Shown: positions 27,401 to 40,700 of the stretch, piece by piece
Layout of the letters: each line of letters begins with the position of its first letter
How positions within the stretch are numbered: position 1 is the stretch's first letter
Origin: Cinnamomum chago
Lineage: Eukaryota; Streptophyta; Magnoliopsida; Laurales; Lauraceae
Assembly (NCBI GenBank): GCA_038049695.1
Contig: CP142455.1
Coordinates: 26,511,501-26,575,500 of the forward strand
Direction of reading: 5' to 3'
Length of the DNA: 64,000 nucleotides
Program-made: the position numbers and the translations under genes
Notes under the pieces: generated by a model
Seen by the model: the letters and a program-made list of their open reading frames with translations, nothing else
Told to the model about the DNA's origin: nothing
Database searches by the model: none

Positions 27401-30400
27401 CCTCCATATGTGCCTTTCTTGGTTACAATCTTAATAAAAAAGGCTATCTATGTCATGATTCTATAGCCAAAAGAATTCGGGTGTCTCGCAATGTCGTGTT
27501 TTTTGAAAATCAATATTTCTTTTCGAGGCATGGTGATTCAAATGACTCTGTCTCTTTATCTATTTACCACGCTTTTCGGATGCAATGCCTGCACCTGTTA
27601 CTCGTTTTCAGCTGAATTTTGTGTATAAAGGACGGAAGGTTACAAATGAACTTGCCTCTGGGTCTCCCACTACGCCTACTATTCATGCACCCGATCCACC
27701 TCCGGAGCCTCTTGCTCTTCGCTGATCCACTTGCCACATAAAGCCACCTGATCGTTATGGCTTTACTCATGCTTTATTATTAACCACTTTGTCTTCTGTT
27801 TCTATCCCTAACTCATACTTTCAGGCAATAAAGCATGATTGTTGGATACAGGCTATGCAGGAAGAACTTACTGCTTTTCAAAAAAATCATACATGGGACG
27901 TTGTTACCTGTCCTTTATCTGTCAAACCCATTGGATGCAAATGGGTATACTCAATGAAATTAAAATCAGATAGATCCTTGGATCGCTACAAAGCCCGTCT
28001 GGTTGCACTTGGAATCAGGCAAGAGTATGGTATCGACTATGAGGAGACTTTTGCTCCAGTGGCCAAAATGACAACTGTACACATAGTTCTTGTGATAGCT
28101 GCCTCTCAGCCGTGGCCCATGTATCAGATGGATGTGAAAAATGCATTTCTTCATGGGGATCTTAAAGAGGAAGTCTACATGCCTCTCCCTAAAGGAATTC
28201 CTCCTTCCAAGACCGATGTCGCTCGTTTAAGACGCTCCTTATATGTCCTTAAACAGGAACCCCGAGCCTGGTTCGACAAGTTCCGAAAACCACTCTCCTT
28301 CAGCTTTCTTTTATATAAAGCCCGTATGATCCTTCGATGTTCACGCTTCATTCATCCACAGGATCCACAATTCTCCTTGTGTATGTCGATGATATCATTA
28401 TTACTGGCCCACACAGTGATATGATTCGACAGATACAGGCCTCTCTGCAAGATAAGTTTCATATGAAGGATTTGGGACCTTTGAATTATTTCTTCGGTTT
28501 AGAAGTTCATCAATCAAAGAAAGGTTTGTTTCTTCATCAGCACAAATATGCTACTGACCTAGTGGACCTCGCCGATCTAAGTAATTCTAGCCTAGTCGAC
28601 ACCCCATTGGAAGTGAATGCTAAACTTCGTCAACAAGACGGAGATCTCCTTATTGATCCTATATTCTATCGTCGGTTAGTTGATAGCATTGTCTACCTAA
28701 CCATCACTCCACCAGATATCTCATGATGTTAATCTGGTCAGTCAGTTTATGACAGCCACACGACATCATCATTTTGCGGTAGTCAAACGGATTATTCGAT
28801 ATATCCTTGGTACTTCTACCCGTGGCTTATTTTTTCCCATTGGCACACCTCTTACACGCATTGCTTATTCTGATGCGGATTGGGCCGATTGTCCGGACAC
28901 ACGCTGCTCTACCACAGGATGGTGTGTTTACTTGGGAGACGTCTTGATATCCTAGAAATGTAAGAAGCAAAATAAAGTATCAAAATCTTCCACGGAATCA
29001 GAATACCGAGCCATATCTTTTTCTTGTTCTGAGATTCTATGGCTACGCGGGTTGCTCTCGGAGCTTGGATTCTCACAGACTCAACCAACTCCTCTTCATG
29101 CTGACAACACAAGTGTCATTCAAATCATTGAAAATCCTGTGTTTCATGAGCGGACCAAGCATGTTAAAGTGGGATGTCACTTTATTCGGGACAAGTATGA
29201 TCGCCAAGTCATTTCTCTTCCCCATATTTCCACTGAGTTCCAGCTTGCTGATATCTTCACCAAGGGCCTTCCACGGCCGCGGCATGAATTCCTGGTTCAC
29301 AAATTGTTGCTGGTCGATTCCCTGCATCAAATTGAGGCGGGGTGTTAAAGTGTAAAGTATTTGATAATCAGCCCAGCCCACTTGTATGATAATAGGCTCA
29401 GCCCACTTGTAAATATGAGATCTAGTCAAACCGTGTAAAGAATGATAAAACCGTGTATGCTAGGATGTCTTACCATATTTAGAGATCTAATTAGGTTTTG
29501 TTTCTATGATTTGTAGCCTAACTTAGGCAATGTAAAGTACATATAAAGAAGAGAAATCCAAGAAGGCAGCATGTTGAATTGGAATATTTCACAGAACTCT
29601 CTCTCTCTCTCTCTCACGTTCGGGTGTTCTTTTGCATATGCCTCTGAATGTCAATCAAGAGATTGTGTTCTCCTTACTCAACGGGCTGAGATAGTCATAG
29701 GAAAGAAAACAAATATAAGATGGGGCCAGTCACAACAAAAGGGCACTCAACTCTTCTCATTTTCTCTCTTGTGCAAGTTATTATGTTTTCTCTATAATTG
29801 TCATGGTATCAGAGCCATGATGACATTATAAGAAATTCTTTCAGAGATAATTGGTATAGATTAGTTGAGAAGTCTGATCTCGTGGGAATGAAGTTCAATC
29901 GATTAGTGATTATTATGAGCTTCTGAATCAACTCAGGCTACTAAACGGTGGTTGGATCAAGCAGAGGAGATTAGATCAGATATTTACTTCTTTTTGATAA
30001 AGAGAATTCAATGTCGTATTTTTTTTTTTCATTTAGATCACTCAGAAGTCGTCTACATCAAAAGACCAGATTGGTAGGATCTACCTGTGATAAAAAAATC
30101 TCTCAAAATTTTATTTACACGATCTTGGTTGTCTCTCTCTAAGAATCATAACAGTAATGTTTTGAAAATTTTCAGCATCATTTAAAGGGATTTTTAAGCC
30201 ATTTTGTGAGATCGACTTTTCTGGGAGCAGTTTCCATATTCAGTTTCTTTTTTTTTTTTGGAGCTGCATTTGATCAACATTATTTTTTCTTTGAAGGTGT
30301 CTGTGTGATACACCTGTTTTGCTGTTAAATGATTCAAGATTCTAGTGGTTGAAAAACTATGGATTGACAGTCACAACAGCAGCAAGGTTGCCTGGAGCAT

Positions 30401-31760
30401 ATTTTCTGATTTTTTTTTTAGAAATTTGATGATCAACAGTTCCTGTTTCATTCAGGACATTTTTTTTTTCAGAATTCTTACAGAATTGAACTCAATGGAC
30501 AAATCTGAATAATTATCCGTCAGTTTTGATGGGAAAAAGTACTTTTGTGAATTTCAATTTTGAAATTTCGTTCTAGAGAGAAACATGGACATGGAATGTT
30601 GTTGATGGATCTTCGATGAAACCATCATCTAATGGCAGATAAACTTGCAAATTGCTGAAGTTTGAGATACGACCTGTGGTACAGCAGTAGGAGCAAATGG
30701 CGGCTGGATGAACATGAGCTTAATTGCACTGCCGCAGATGAAGTATGAGATTGCCCATACTCATAGGTTGGGTTCGAGACTAGAGGTGGTCATGTGGATG
30801 TTCAAAATCGTGTTATCGGTCACCCTAAAAAGCGATACAACGCGGCCCTGCATTGTGGTTTGCGGTTGTGATTCGTTATGGAGTGAATTTTTTTCGATCC
30901 CAAGTTTTTTTTTATAAAAATATAAAAAAATCCACAATATTGGAAAAAAAATGTTAGAAACCAATGTTCTTTTCATAACATCCTGTATTACCGTTTTGTC
31001 TTTAACTATTAAATATGTTAGATTTTAATGTTTAATCTTTGGCCCATCCTTGTAATCTAAATCCTTCAATGTAGTCCATATCTAAAATCCCAACCAGCTA
31101 AAAATATTTATCACACTTTATAATATACCTTTGTGAAAACTTAATCCAATAAGAGTTGGGCCCACTGTCAAATCGACCATGCCACATGATTAAATCATTA
31201 AGCTATCAGATTCAAGACATTAGGGTTTAGTTATCTATAGGAAATTAAATTCATCAAATGTTGTCTGCTATATGATCAAAGACCATTAATTGGATATTAT
31301 TCCATTTTATGATTTAAAATTTTAGATGGACAGTTGGCAAGACCCAATTTCATTCTAATAGACTTGGTCTACTGATGGATTGACGTATGATTTCTTAATT
31401 TATACTGATAAGCTTAATAAGTGAAGTGACTGGGCCCAAGTCCTTTGGAGCAAAATGTTTTTAGCTCTCATTTTGGGCGAGGGGCATTTATTTTGAGAGG
31501 TTTAGATTTCACTCCAAGATTTAAGGGCTTCAGCCTTCGAGTTTGACAATTTTGAAGTCTCAGCAATGCATTTTTTTGCTGCTTCAATTGAATTGTTACA
31601 GTCGGATGGGTGTCAATTTTGGGTATCTTAAGGGGTTTTTCTGTTCTTCCATTTATATTCTTTTTCTTTTTGAGTTTTAAATTTTTATTATTTATTAACT
31701 CTTTTTTTTTTTTTTTGTGGTTCTTTATTTCCTGGGGTGGAGGAAGAAAGGATTTTGTGC

Positions 31761-31791
<31 letters not shown>

Positions 31792-34700
31792 GGGTTCGGT
31801 TGAATTTGGCCGGGGCCATTGATGCTAGATTGCTTTTTGATTAATGTGTTTTGGCCCTCTCTTGATAATATTTACATATAGACAGAATTTATAAATGAGT
31901 ATTTATTTCAAATTTAAAGTCGAAAACCAGTATGTGGGGTCCATCTAGATACATGCCAACAGGATCAAGGGAGAAACATAGGTGGGATTGGGAGTTCTTG
32001 TGTGGATTAGGGGCTTGTTGCAACTGATATGATAACAGCTATCTAAGGGGCCCTAAAGTTCAAAAGTCTTGAATGCTCTTAGAAAATTATTTTATCTCTG
32101 GGGCTCTTTAACTAGTTGGTTAAGATTAATAGATCTTGCGGACTCTGAACCATCCCTAATCCGCACTAGAACCTTCTTGGCAGCCCGACCGGTTGGGCTC
32201 GATATGGGCTATTTTAGGCTCAAGGGCTAAGCCCAAGCCTATCTTTCTGGCCCGATAATTAAAATGGGCAGTTTTGTCCTATGTATGCTTGAAGTTTCAT
32301 ATTGTCTCAACATTTACCACTCCTCTTATGGTGGGAGAGCCTGAGCCCAACCCACATCGGGTTGGATATAGGCTTGTGAACCGAGCCCAAGCCTACTTTT
32401 CTGTTCCTATTGTTGAATGGGCCAGGTATGGGCCTTGGTATCCTTGAAGTCCCGTTCTGGTCTTCCATATTTATTACAAAGGCATATATATCAAATGAGC
32501 TGGGACTAGGTCTGGGTCTAAGTTTCATGTCTATGAGCCTCATGTGGGGCTGAATGGCCTGATAGCTTAAGCTTCAGCTAAGCTGGATGCTTTCCTTGAA
32601 CACCCTTACTCCAATGCTCTCCTAGCCTTGTACCTTGCAGGCGTTTGAGGTTTGTTCTTATCATATTGACCCATGTGAACTACATTAATCTTTGCTGTAT
32701 TTTGGTAGCTAGGGCCTAGGAGAATTTCTTTGTTTGCTCTCACTTTGTAATTTGTTGGCAGTTGTGTTTTGTTTGGCATATCGTTTGTTACTTTTATACC
32801 TACGTAATCTTTTTTCCTCCGTTGCCTTTTCTTTCTTCTTCTTTTTAAACCTTTGTACTATCTCTTATTAGTATTATTCTAGTTCATGTTTGGGTTGTAA
32901 CAAAATTTTACGCCGGCTGTCAGCCTACCTAAGGCAACCCTCCTCTATCTGTGCTTGGGATCGGCAGTAAAATTTGGTTTTTTAATATATTCTAGTTATT
33001 GTGAAAAAAGAAAACCATGTGAAGTACTTCTCTAGAGTTATTTTATAGAAGCAATTTTTTGGTCTATTTGGATAGAAAAGAAAAGCCATATACTTATAGA
33101 TAGGTTAGATTCTTGAAGTGAAGTGGCTATGAATGCTCGTGCCGAATTAATATGTTGGGTTAGTTCAAATGACGATTTTCATGATTTCATGTACTTGACA
33201 TTCTTTTAATCCTTTCCTGATATGTAATTGAGGCGTCGGCATCTTTTTTTTTTTACTAGGGTCATGCGCTATGATGTCCAGATACGGATATGGATACGGA
33301 CACTGATATGGGGATACAGTTATACAGCGCCTCACTTTTGAAAATCTAGGACATGGATACGGATTCAAGTGTCCTAATTTTTTCTTTAGATCACTTTTGA
33401 ATCATTGAAATTATCATTGTTTTCATCCATTTCAAGCATTTTTTATGGTGAGAAGTAAAAATATTAAAAGCACTATATGAAATAAAAGACTTTATAAGTA
33501 GGATATGTTAAATTTGTTCCATAGAAGTATCTGTGCAGTATGTGTCGTATTGGTGACCTGACCGATACGGATATGTTGAGCTTGTACAAGTCTCTGGGTA
33601 TCATCGGTCATGCTTTCCATCATCAGATATAGACATGTATTTGAACCCTTGCTGAGTGCTTGGATTGCTGGTTTGATTAGCAATAATGTTTGTTATGGTA
33701 TTGTGGGATATTCTAATCAATTTTTACATTTGCTGCCATCAAAAGTTACATGTTGCCTTTTGCTTTCCTTTTTTTTTTTTTTTTTTTTTTATAATTCAGT
33801 ACATCTTAAAGTTTGCAGGTCTCTTAAAATTTATAACTGTATTATTAACCTCAAGTGCTGAGAAATCATATGGCAGGCACATTACCATTCATTGAGTCCC
33901 TGTTCACTTTAGAATTTATTCGCATAATTTACGCTGGATTAATCAAGCAGTCAATATCACTCTGTTCAATGTGCACATTACCATTCATTGAGTCCCTGTT
34001 CACTTTGGAATTTATTCACATTATTTACGCTGGATTAATCAAGTAGTCATTATCACTCTGTTTAATGTGATATTGGGACAGATAACAATCCATTGAGTGT
34101 GATTTGATCCAGTGGGCTTGTACTACTATATCACGTTGACAATGATGACCTTGATTTGCAGCTGTTCAACTTGAATTGCAGCTTTGCTTCATTGATTTCA
34201 AGCTTGGTAGGAAGGCGACTCTGATACTTGACATGACTGATTTAAATTGGTGAGTACAATTTATTGATTATCAGCAGGTATTAAAATTAAAGAATGCTGC
34301 ATTCTTGTTTAAGAAATTGATGTTAGTGACTAAACAAAACACAATGTATGCAAAATGAAATATTGACCCTTTGTGATGTTTGGTGCCATGACAGGCCTCT
34401 CCTGTAAAGGGTTTATGGCTTGCAAATATACATAGCAGCTCTACAAACCCCTTTGAAAGGGATTTTGCAGTGGGAATCTACACTCCTTGATGTTGCTTGT
34501 ATATCACGTGTGCACTACAGGGTCATATGTTATAACTGGTTGAACCATTTCCTTCTTAACTAAGGTTTCGAAAATTGGAATCATATCTTATATCACTCTA
34601 GAGTCGAATTGATTTTATTGTGAATCATATCATATAGAGTAAGATTTTTATTCTTGTCTTTTAAATAGAAACATTTTAAATTTATTGCTCAATTAGGATA

Positions 34701-37700
34701 TAGCATAACTAAAGAGAGCATTGGCCCAACAAAAGACAGGAAAAGCTACAGGGCTAGATGACTTTTTGATAAGAGGCTTGGAAGTGTTTAGGTGAAATTA
34801 GACTGATTTTGTTAAGTAGTTTCTTTAATAAGATATTAAGATAGAGAAAATATTGGATAAATGAAGATGTGTTGTAGTACCTGTATGTAAGAAAAAAAAG
34901 CAAATATACAAAGTCGTGCCAATTATCATGGGATTTAACTTGTGAATTACACTACGAAGTTATGGGAGATAGTAATGGAGTAAAGACTTAGACAAGAGAC
35001 CAAGATATCTGAAAATCAATTTGATCATGATCAAGGATGCAAATAGCGGCCGCTACGCTATATCGGTCGTGGCGGCAGTAGCCGTAACGCTAAATGGAAA
35101 GAAGCGGGTGTTGCACTTGTATCCATGGGTTAAAATCTCGGCCGAGACCGGTCCGATATCTCGCTGAGATATCGGACTCGGCCCAGATTCTCCAAAATCT
35201 CGGCCGAGATGGCCGAGATTTTCAATATCTCGGGATTTTTTTCATCACGGCCGAGATATCGGCCGAGATGACCATTATCTCGGTTTTTTTTTTTTTTTTA
35301 TTTATTATTTTAGAGATGAAGCATAGAGGTTTGTCACTTACTCACTTGTGTAATTGTGTTGTTTTCTTCATTTATAAGTTAGATCTATATACTTTCATGC
35401 TAGATCTACTCATACACATGATTTTGAAATTTTTTTTCAATTTTTTTTATTTTCGGATTTTTTAATATTTGAATTATAATATATCATTTTTTGGGGATTT
35501 CATCATAAATATGTTGTTTTAATGATTCATGATCATTGTATGGTGTGTAAATGATAGATCTACATACTTTTATGTTAGATCTATATATTTAGGATTTTGA
35601 AAATGATATTATTAATTTTTGTTTTGCAAAAAATAATTGTTGTTACTTGTTAGGATATTTGTGATACCAAAGGCTTATTAATAGTATGTAGATGATATAT
35701 CTACATCTACTCATAGTCATAAATAATGTTTGCATTATATGAAATACTGGAAAAAAGACACTGAACTGCGAGTCTGTAACACAGACAGGACTCATAACTT
35801 AAGGTGACCGAGATTTTGATTTATTGTTGTTACTAATGGAAACAAATATAGTTTTCCAGCATTTTCTAATATTCTGGATTTTTTGGATATTTTTGCGAAT
35901 TTTTTGGATTAAAAAAAAAATTCACACCGCGATGACCGCGACGGACCGATATCCGCGACCGATACCGATATCATATCGGTTTTTCGGCCCGACCGATACC
36001 GCGACCGAGACCGAGATTTTAAACCATGCTTGTATCAGCCGCTATTTACCCATAGCGGCTGATACATACCAATACATTGAGTATCGGCCGCTACAAACCA
36101 TGAACAGTAAGGAGGGGGCAAAAAAATAAAAATAAAAAAATACCCTCCTCCCGCCAATCGTTTCTTTGACTTGTGGAAAAAGAAGGAAAGGAAAACAAAA
36201 TTGGAAAAGAGGAAGAAAGGAAGGGAAAGAGAGAGAGGCGGTAGCGGTGGCAGTAGCTTGTGAAGCACGGATACGTAAAAATGGGTGCCGAATCTGTATC
36301 CCGTGTCGGGTACACCCTGATACGTCCAGGATTCGCAAAAATCATTTCTGATTAATTTTTTATTTTTTATTTTAATTTCGGACACGTGTAGGACACGCAT
36401 GGGACACGTCCAGGAAACGAGCGGGACACGTAAGTGAAAAATAAAAAAAAAGTGGGGGAGAGGAGAAATAGAGAAGAAAATGTGGGAGAGGAGAAGAGAA
36501 GGGAAAAAAAACCCTAACCTCGCCATCGCTTTGCCATCTCCTCCACTCCTTCGACGAGATCACACCGGCCACCACGTCGTTGTCATCAAATGCTAACTGC
36601 ACCGTTGCAGCCTCGCTGCCCTCATTGTCATAGAGCAATTGCAGTAGGAAAAAATAAACAAAAGAAAGAAAAGAAAAGAGAAAACGGTAAATACTTGTGC
36701 CACTGTAGCCTTGCCGCCCTCATCTCCACCTTCACCGCTGCATCACAGGAGAATCAACACTTTTTAGGTATTTTTCTCTTTTTTCTTTCCTTTTTTTTTC
36801 GTTTTTTCTATTCCTCTGTATTTGTAGGCTGTAGCTGTTGTTGCAGCTGCTACTTGTTTGGCTGTTTCTTTTTATCTCATCCTCTGCATCTTCAGTGTTT
36901 CCTTGTTGATGTGTTTTTATCAGGAATGTCTTTTTAGGTGCCCAAAGTATGTATAGAGTTGTTGGCTGTTCGATGGGTTTCTGTGTTGCTGGGAGAATCT
37001 CTCTCTCTCTCTCTCTCTCTCTTTGTGGATATATATATATATTCTAGGCCCATTTAATATTTGCGCAGGGCTTAGATCAAGTGCTAAAAATGTATCGCCC
37101 CCACCCCATACCCATGCATGATATTGTCCGCTTTGGCCCACGGGCCTCACGGTTTTGCTTTTGATGGCCTCAACCCATCAAAAGGTCTCATGCAAGGTAA
37201 GGGTGTAAGTTCTACATATAACCCCATTCACTTTCCTCTCTATAGTTGATGTGGGACTCTGGGGCGTCACACACCCTCCCTTATGGCTGCACGTCATATA
37301 TTCTAGGCCCATTTAATATTTACGCAGGGCTTAGATCAAGTGCTAAAAATGTATCGCCCCCACCCCATACCCATGCATGATATTGTCCGCTTTGGCCCAC
37401 GGGCCTCACGGTTTTGCTTCTGATGGCCTCAACCCATCAAAAGGTCTCATGCAAGATAAGGGTGTAAGCTCTACATATAACCCCATTCACTTTCCTCTCT
37501 ATAGTTGATGTGGGACTCTGGGGTGTCACACACCCCCCTTAAGGCTGCACGTCCCTGTGTAGTAGCCTGCCAGCCCTCTTGGCCCGCCCACATGGAAACC
37601 TGTCCACTTACACTAGACCATGGCAGGGGACCCACACTCGAACTAGTCAAGAGTCGGCTTTGATACCAATTCATCACGCCCCGAAATCCGAGATCCTTGG

Positions 37701-40700
37701 GACCCTCAGATCTCGTAGCGCGATGATCCCACATAGCTCATGTAAGCACACACATTCTTTTTTTTTTTTAAATAATAAATATCATTCCATGGTAAGCAGA
37801 GCATAAACTATAATCTTTAAAAAAATTTAAACAAAGAGCTAATAATGTGAAAAGTGAGTTTAGCTCCAAGGCTCCTAATACAAGTTTTCAAATAATTTCT
37901 AGGATCTAAATAATAAACCGACTAATTCAGTATGGCTATTTGATACTCCGTCTTCTCTAATCCATGCAATCAATCACTCAGTTCTTGTTTCCTGCACCAA
38001 CACCCTTTACGGATACCTCCTCGTCCCGGGGCGTCACAAAAAGAAGATCTGAGTTGGAAGTTATTCTTGAATCTTGAACCGGTGAAAGCCAATATCATGG
38101 GCTGTTTGTTCGATAGCCTAGTAGGGAATTATCCAACCCAAACTTTAGTCATCAAAAATCATTTTTCCTTTTTCTTTTTCCTTTTCTTCTTTTTTGGGAA
38201 GGGAACATGATTTTAATTACAGTCATATAAAAAATATTAATTTTTTTTTCAATGTATCCCCGACGCATCGTATCCTACTTTTTTGAGAAATGACGTATCT
38301 GCGTATCCGTATCGTATTGTATTCGTGTCTGTGCTTCTTAGGTAGCAGTAGCAGGAGGCGACAGCAGCTACTGGTAGGGTTGCAAACGAGACGGTTCCGG
38401 ATCGGAACTATCGTGGACTCGGACCCGTTTTTAAATAACAGTTTCGGATCCGATTTTTGACTTGGACCCTGTTTTGTTGGTTCTAGACCCGGTTCCGATA
38501 GGAAAACCCGGATTCGGTTCTGGAACCGGGTCCACCTAGAGACTGAAATCTATTTCTAAAATCGATTTTAATTTCTCTTTATTCTTCATTTTTTTCATAA
38601 AATAAGCATATCATTCCACTTATAATAGTGCATCAAGTCTACTACCTCCAATATTATACATAAAAATGTTAAAAAAAAGAGTTCATTTTGAAGTACAATT
38701 TGCCACTTCAAAGACTCGTATGCCGAGTCTTGGGTTCGCGGGTTGGAACCTATTTGGACCCGAAACCGGATCTGTTTATGAATCAGAACCTAAATTGGGT
38801 TCTGGACTCAATCCATTTATGAATCGGAAGCTAAAATAGGTTCTAGACCCAGTTTTTTTGCGGGGCGGAACTTCCAGGTAATCGGAGAATCGGATACCCA
38901 TTTGCAACCCTAGCTGTAGGGGGAGGCGCACCTGCCTTTCCCTCTTCTCCCGCTGTCTCTCGACCCTTCCATTCACACGAATTAGGGCAGCACATGGCCC
39001 TTCCATCTCTTTTATTTAAGGTATAACATATGGCCCACCTTCTAAAAGGTTTAAATAAAGTATAAGTAGGCCCTCAAAAGCTCTTGTCGTCTTAACCATT
39101 GATGGGCTCCACCTTTACGCCCAAGTATTAAATAAAAAGGGCATGTCTTACCAAATATTACTTAATTGAAATTAGTGCCTTAGCCAAATTTCGCTGTAAT
39201 TAGAAATACAACCCAATCAAATTTCACTCTAATTGAAAATAGGCCATCATGTGGGTTGGGGGGGAGGAGGGATGTATCAGACCCCTTGGGTCCTATCCCT
39301 AGGTGGGCTTTTCATATGCATACACCTCTCACGGTATTACGGTAAGGGCAACATAGTGGGGTCCACCTTTGATCCATTCGAATTGTTTACACACATGGGA
39401 CCCCTTGAATTACACTGGATCTGTCAATTGTTCATCGATCCGAATGGACTAGAGCATTGGATAAAGTGTCAAATTTTTTCTTTAATATAAAGTCATTAAA
39501 CTTGTGGGCCATGGACGAAGGGGATAGAGGCATGGGAATGATCCTAGACGTGATATCTGGGCCCATCCAAGATAGCTCTTTCCATTCCCCTAGTCCCGTT
39601 ATCAGTGGGGCCCCATCTAGCTACCTCTCACCATAATACGATGAGAGGTGTATGCATAGGAACATTAAAGAAATACGAAGAGGCGGTATATGAAACATAA
39701 TAGGAAAAACAAATACCCCAATTAAACCAAAATTATACTAAGGACCTATAGATGGCTCAACTCTATCTAGTATTTATTGCTTAACCAACAAATTTGCAAG
39801 ATCGTTCTTGGAATGAACATGAGAAAACATCACTTGGAAGGAAGATACTAGGGATCTAATCTCATTGAGAATATAATAAAATTCCTATGTACCTTTGTTT
39901 GGGTTTTCATTAGAAGTATCACTTTAAACGATAAGACTCGATATTAAGTATCATAATGTAGAAAGACTCGATCATTCGCTCTTGGAATGAACATGTAATA
40001 AGGCCTTGACCAAGGTACACTTTAATCTATCTAGTATTTATTCCTTGCTTAACCAACAAATTTGCAAGATCATTCTTGAAATGAAAATGAGAAAACATCA
40101 CTTGGAAGGAAGATACTAGGAATCCAATCTCGTTGGAAATATAATAAAATTCCTATGGACCTTTGTTTGGGTTTTCATTAGAAGTATCACTTTAAACAGT
40201 AAGACTAGATATTAAGTATCATAATGTACAAAGACTCGATTATTCGCTCGTTTACGTTTTAGCCTATTCCTCTTAGGAGAGTGGACTTAGAAGATGCTCT
40301 GGTTTCTCTTTCATCCACTGCAACTGCAACATTGACTTAAAAGAGAAAACATTGCCAATTTCTGCAGCTCAGGGGTGTCACTTCCAAGTTGAGACCACCA
40401 TCTATTTGTTAAAATTTTAAATCAAGTTTCAGATCATAGAATTATGATTTGTAAGTTGTGATCACCAAATCCATAGCCTATCCAAAATGGCTACTGCCTC
40501 TTTTTGTCATGCGGGTCCCTCTTTAGTTTGACCATTTGGAGCACCCGTGAAGTGATATGCAGTTTTAGGAAATAGGAATGGACATCAGTGTTTACATTAC
40601 TATTTGTCGGTTCTCGTCACAGAGGAGCATTTACACTATTTGAGACAGTGTTATGTTAAACTTTCATGGTGGTCTCTGTCAAATTTTTTTTTTTTTGTTG

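Larger units (their letters stand above)
24189..29653 (+). mobile_element. Complete Ty1/copia retrotransposon, 5-bp TSD ATCAA
   Basis: 5' LTR 24189-24486 and 3' LTR 29343-29653 both start TGTTA and end TGTCA. Target duplications ATCAA are at 24184-24188 and 29654-29658. TGGTATCAGAGC (24487-24498) abuts the 5' LTR and a purine tract (GAGGCGGGG) precedes the 3' LTR. The LTRs are clearly alike, differing by scattered substitutions, an extra 20-bp piece in the 3' copy and CT-tract length. Domain order gag-PR-IN-RT-RNase H defines copia. It lies in sense orientation in a KNL1 intron. Its genes are broken, so it could move only with help. Confidence 0.95.
22318..34161 (+). other. KNL1 intron of 11.8 kb with nested copia elements
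   Basis: From donor GTAAGA at 22318 to acceptor TTGCAG at 34161, joining a phase-1 codon. It holds a complete copia element inside an older one, MITEs and tandem duplications. Between 22690 and 24180, and between 30716 and 33260, I see no gene, only degenerate repeat-like DNA. One 23-bp phrase near 23716 (ATCCGAATGGACT) recurs near 39440. Confidence 0.75.
36261..38345. mobile_element. GGATACG-type element with nested LTR cluster
   Basis: The left end near GAAGCACGGATACG and right end near CGTGTCTGTGCTTC are inverted, with GATACG/CGTATC and GGACACG motifs inside both ends (36270-36430, 38250-38330). A perfect GCAGTAGC lies at about 36249-36256 and again just beyond the right end near 38344, which may be an 8-bp target duplication. 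The interior (37041-38037) is taken up by LTR-like sequences. Boundaries are approximate. Confidence 0.5.

Noticed and set aside
31752..31795. G-run as telomeric or centromeric sequence
   Set aside because: A simple GT/G tract, not TTTAGGG repeats.
36035..36937. Several overlapping open frames of 60-163 codons on both strands
   Set aside because: Low-complexity Phe/Leu/Ser or Lys/Glu content from A/T and purine-rich tracts inside transposon remnants; no domain.
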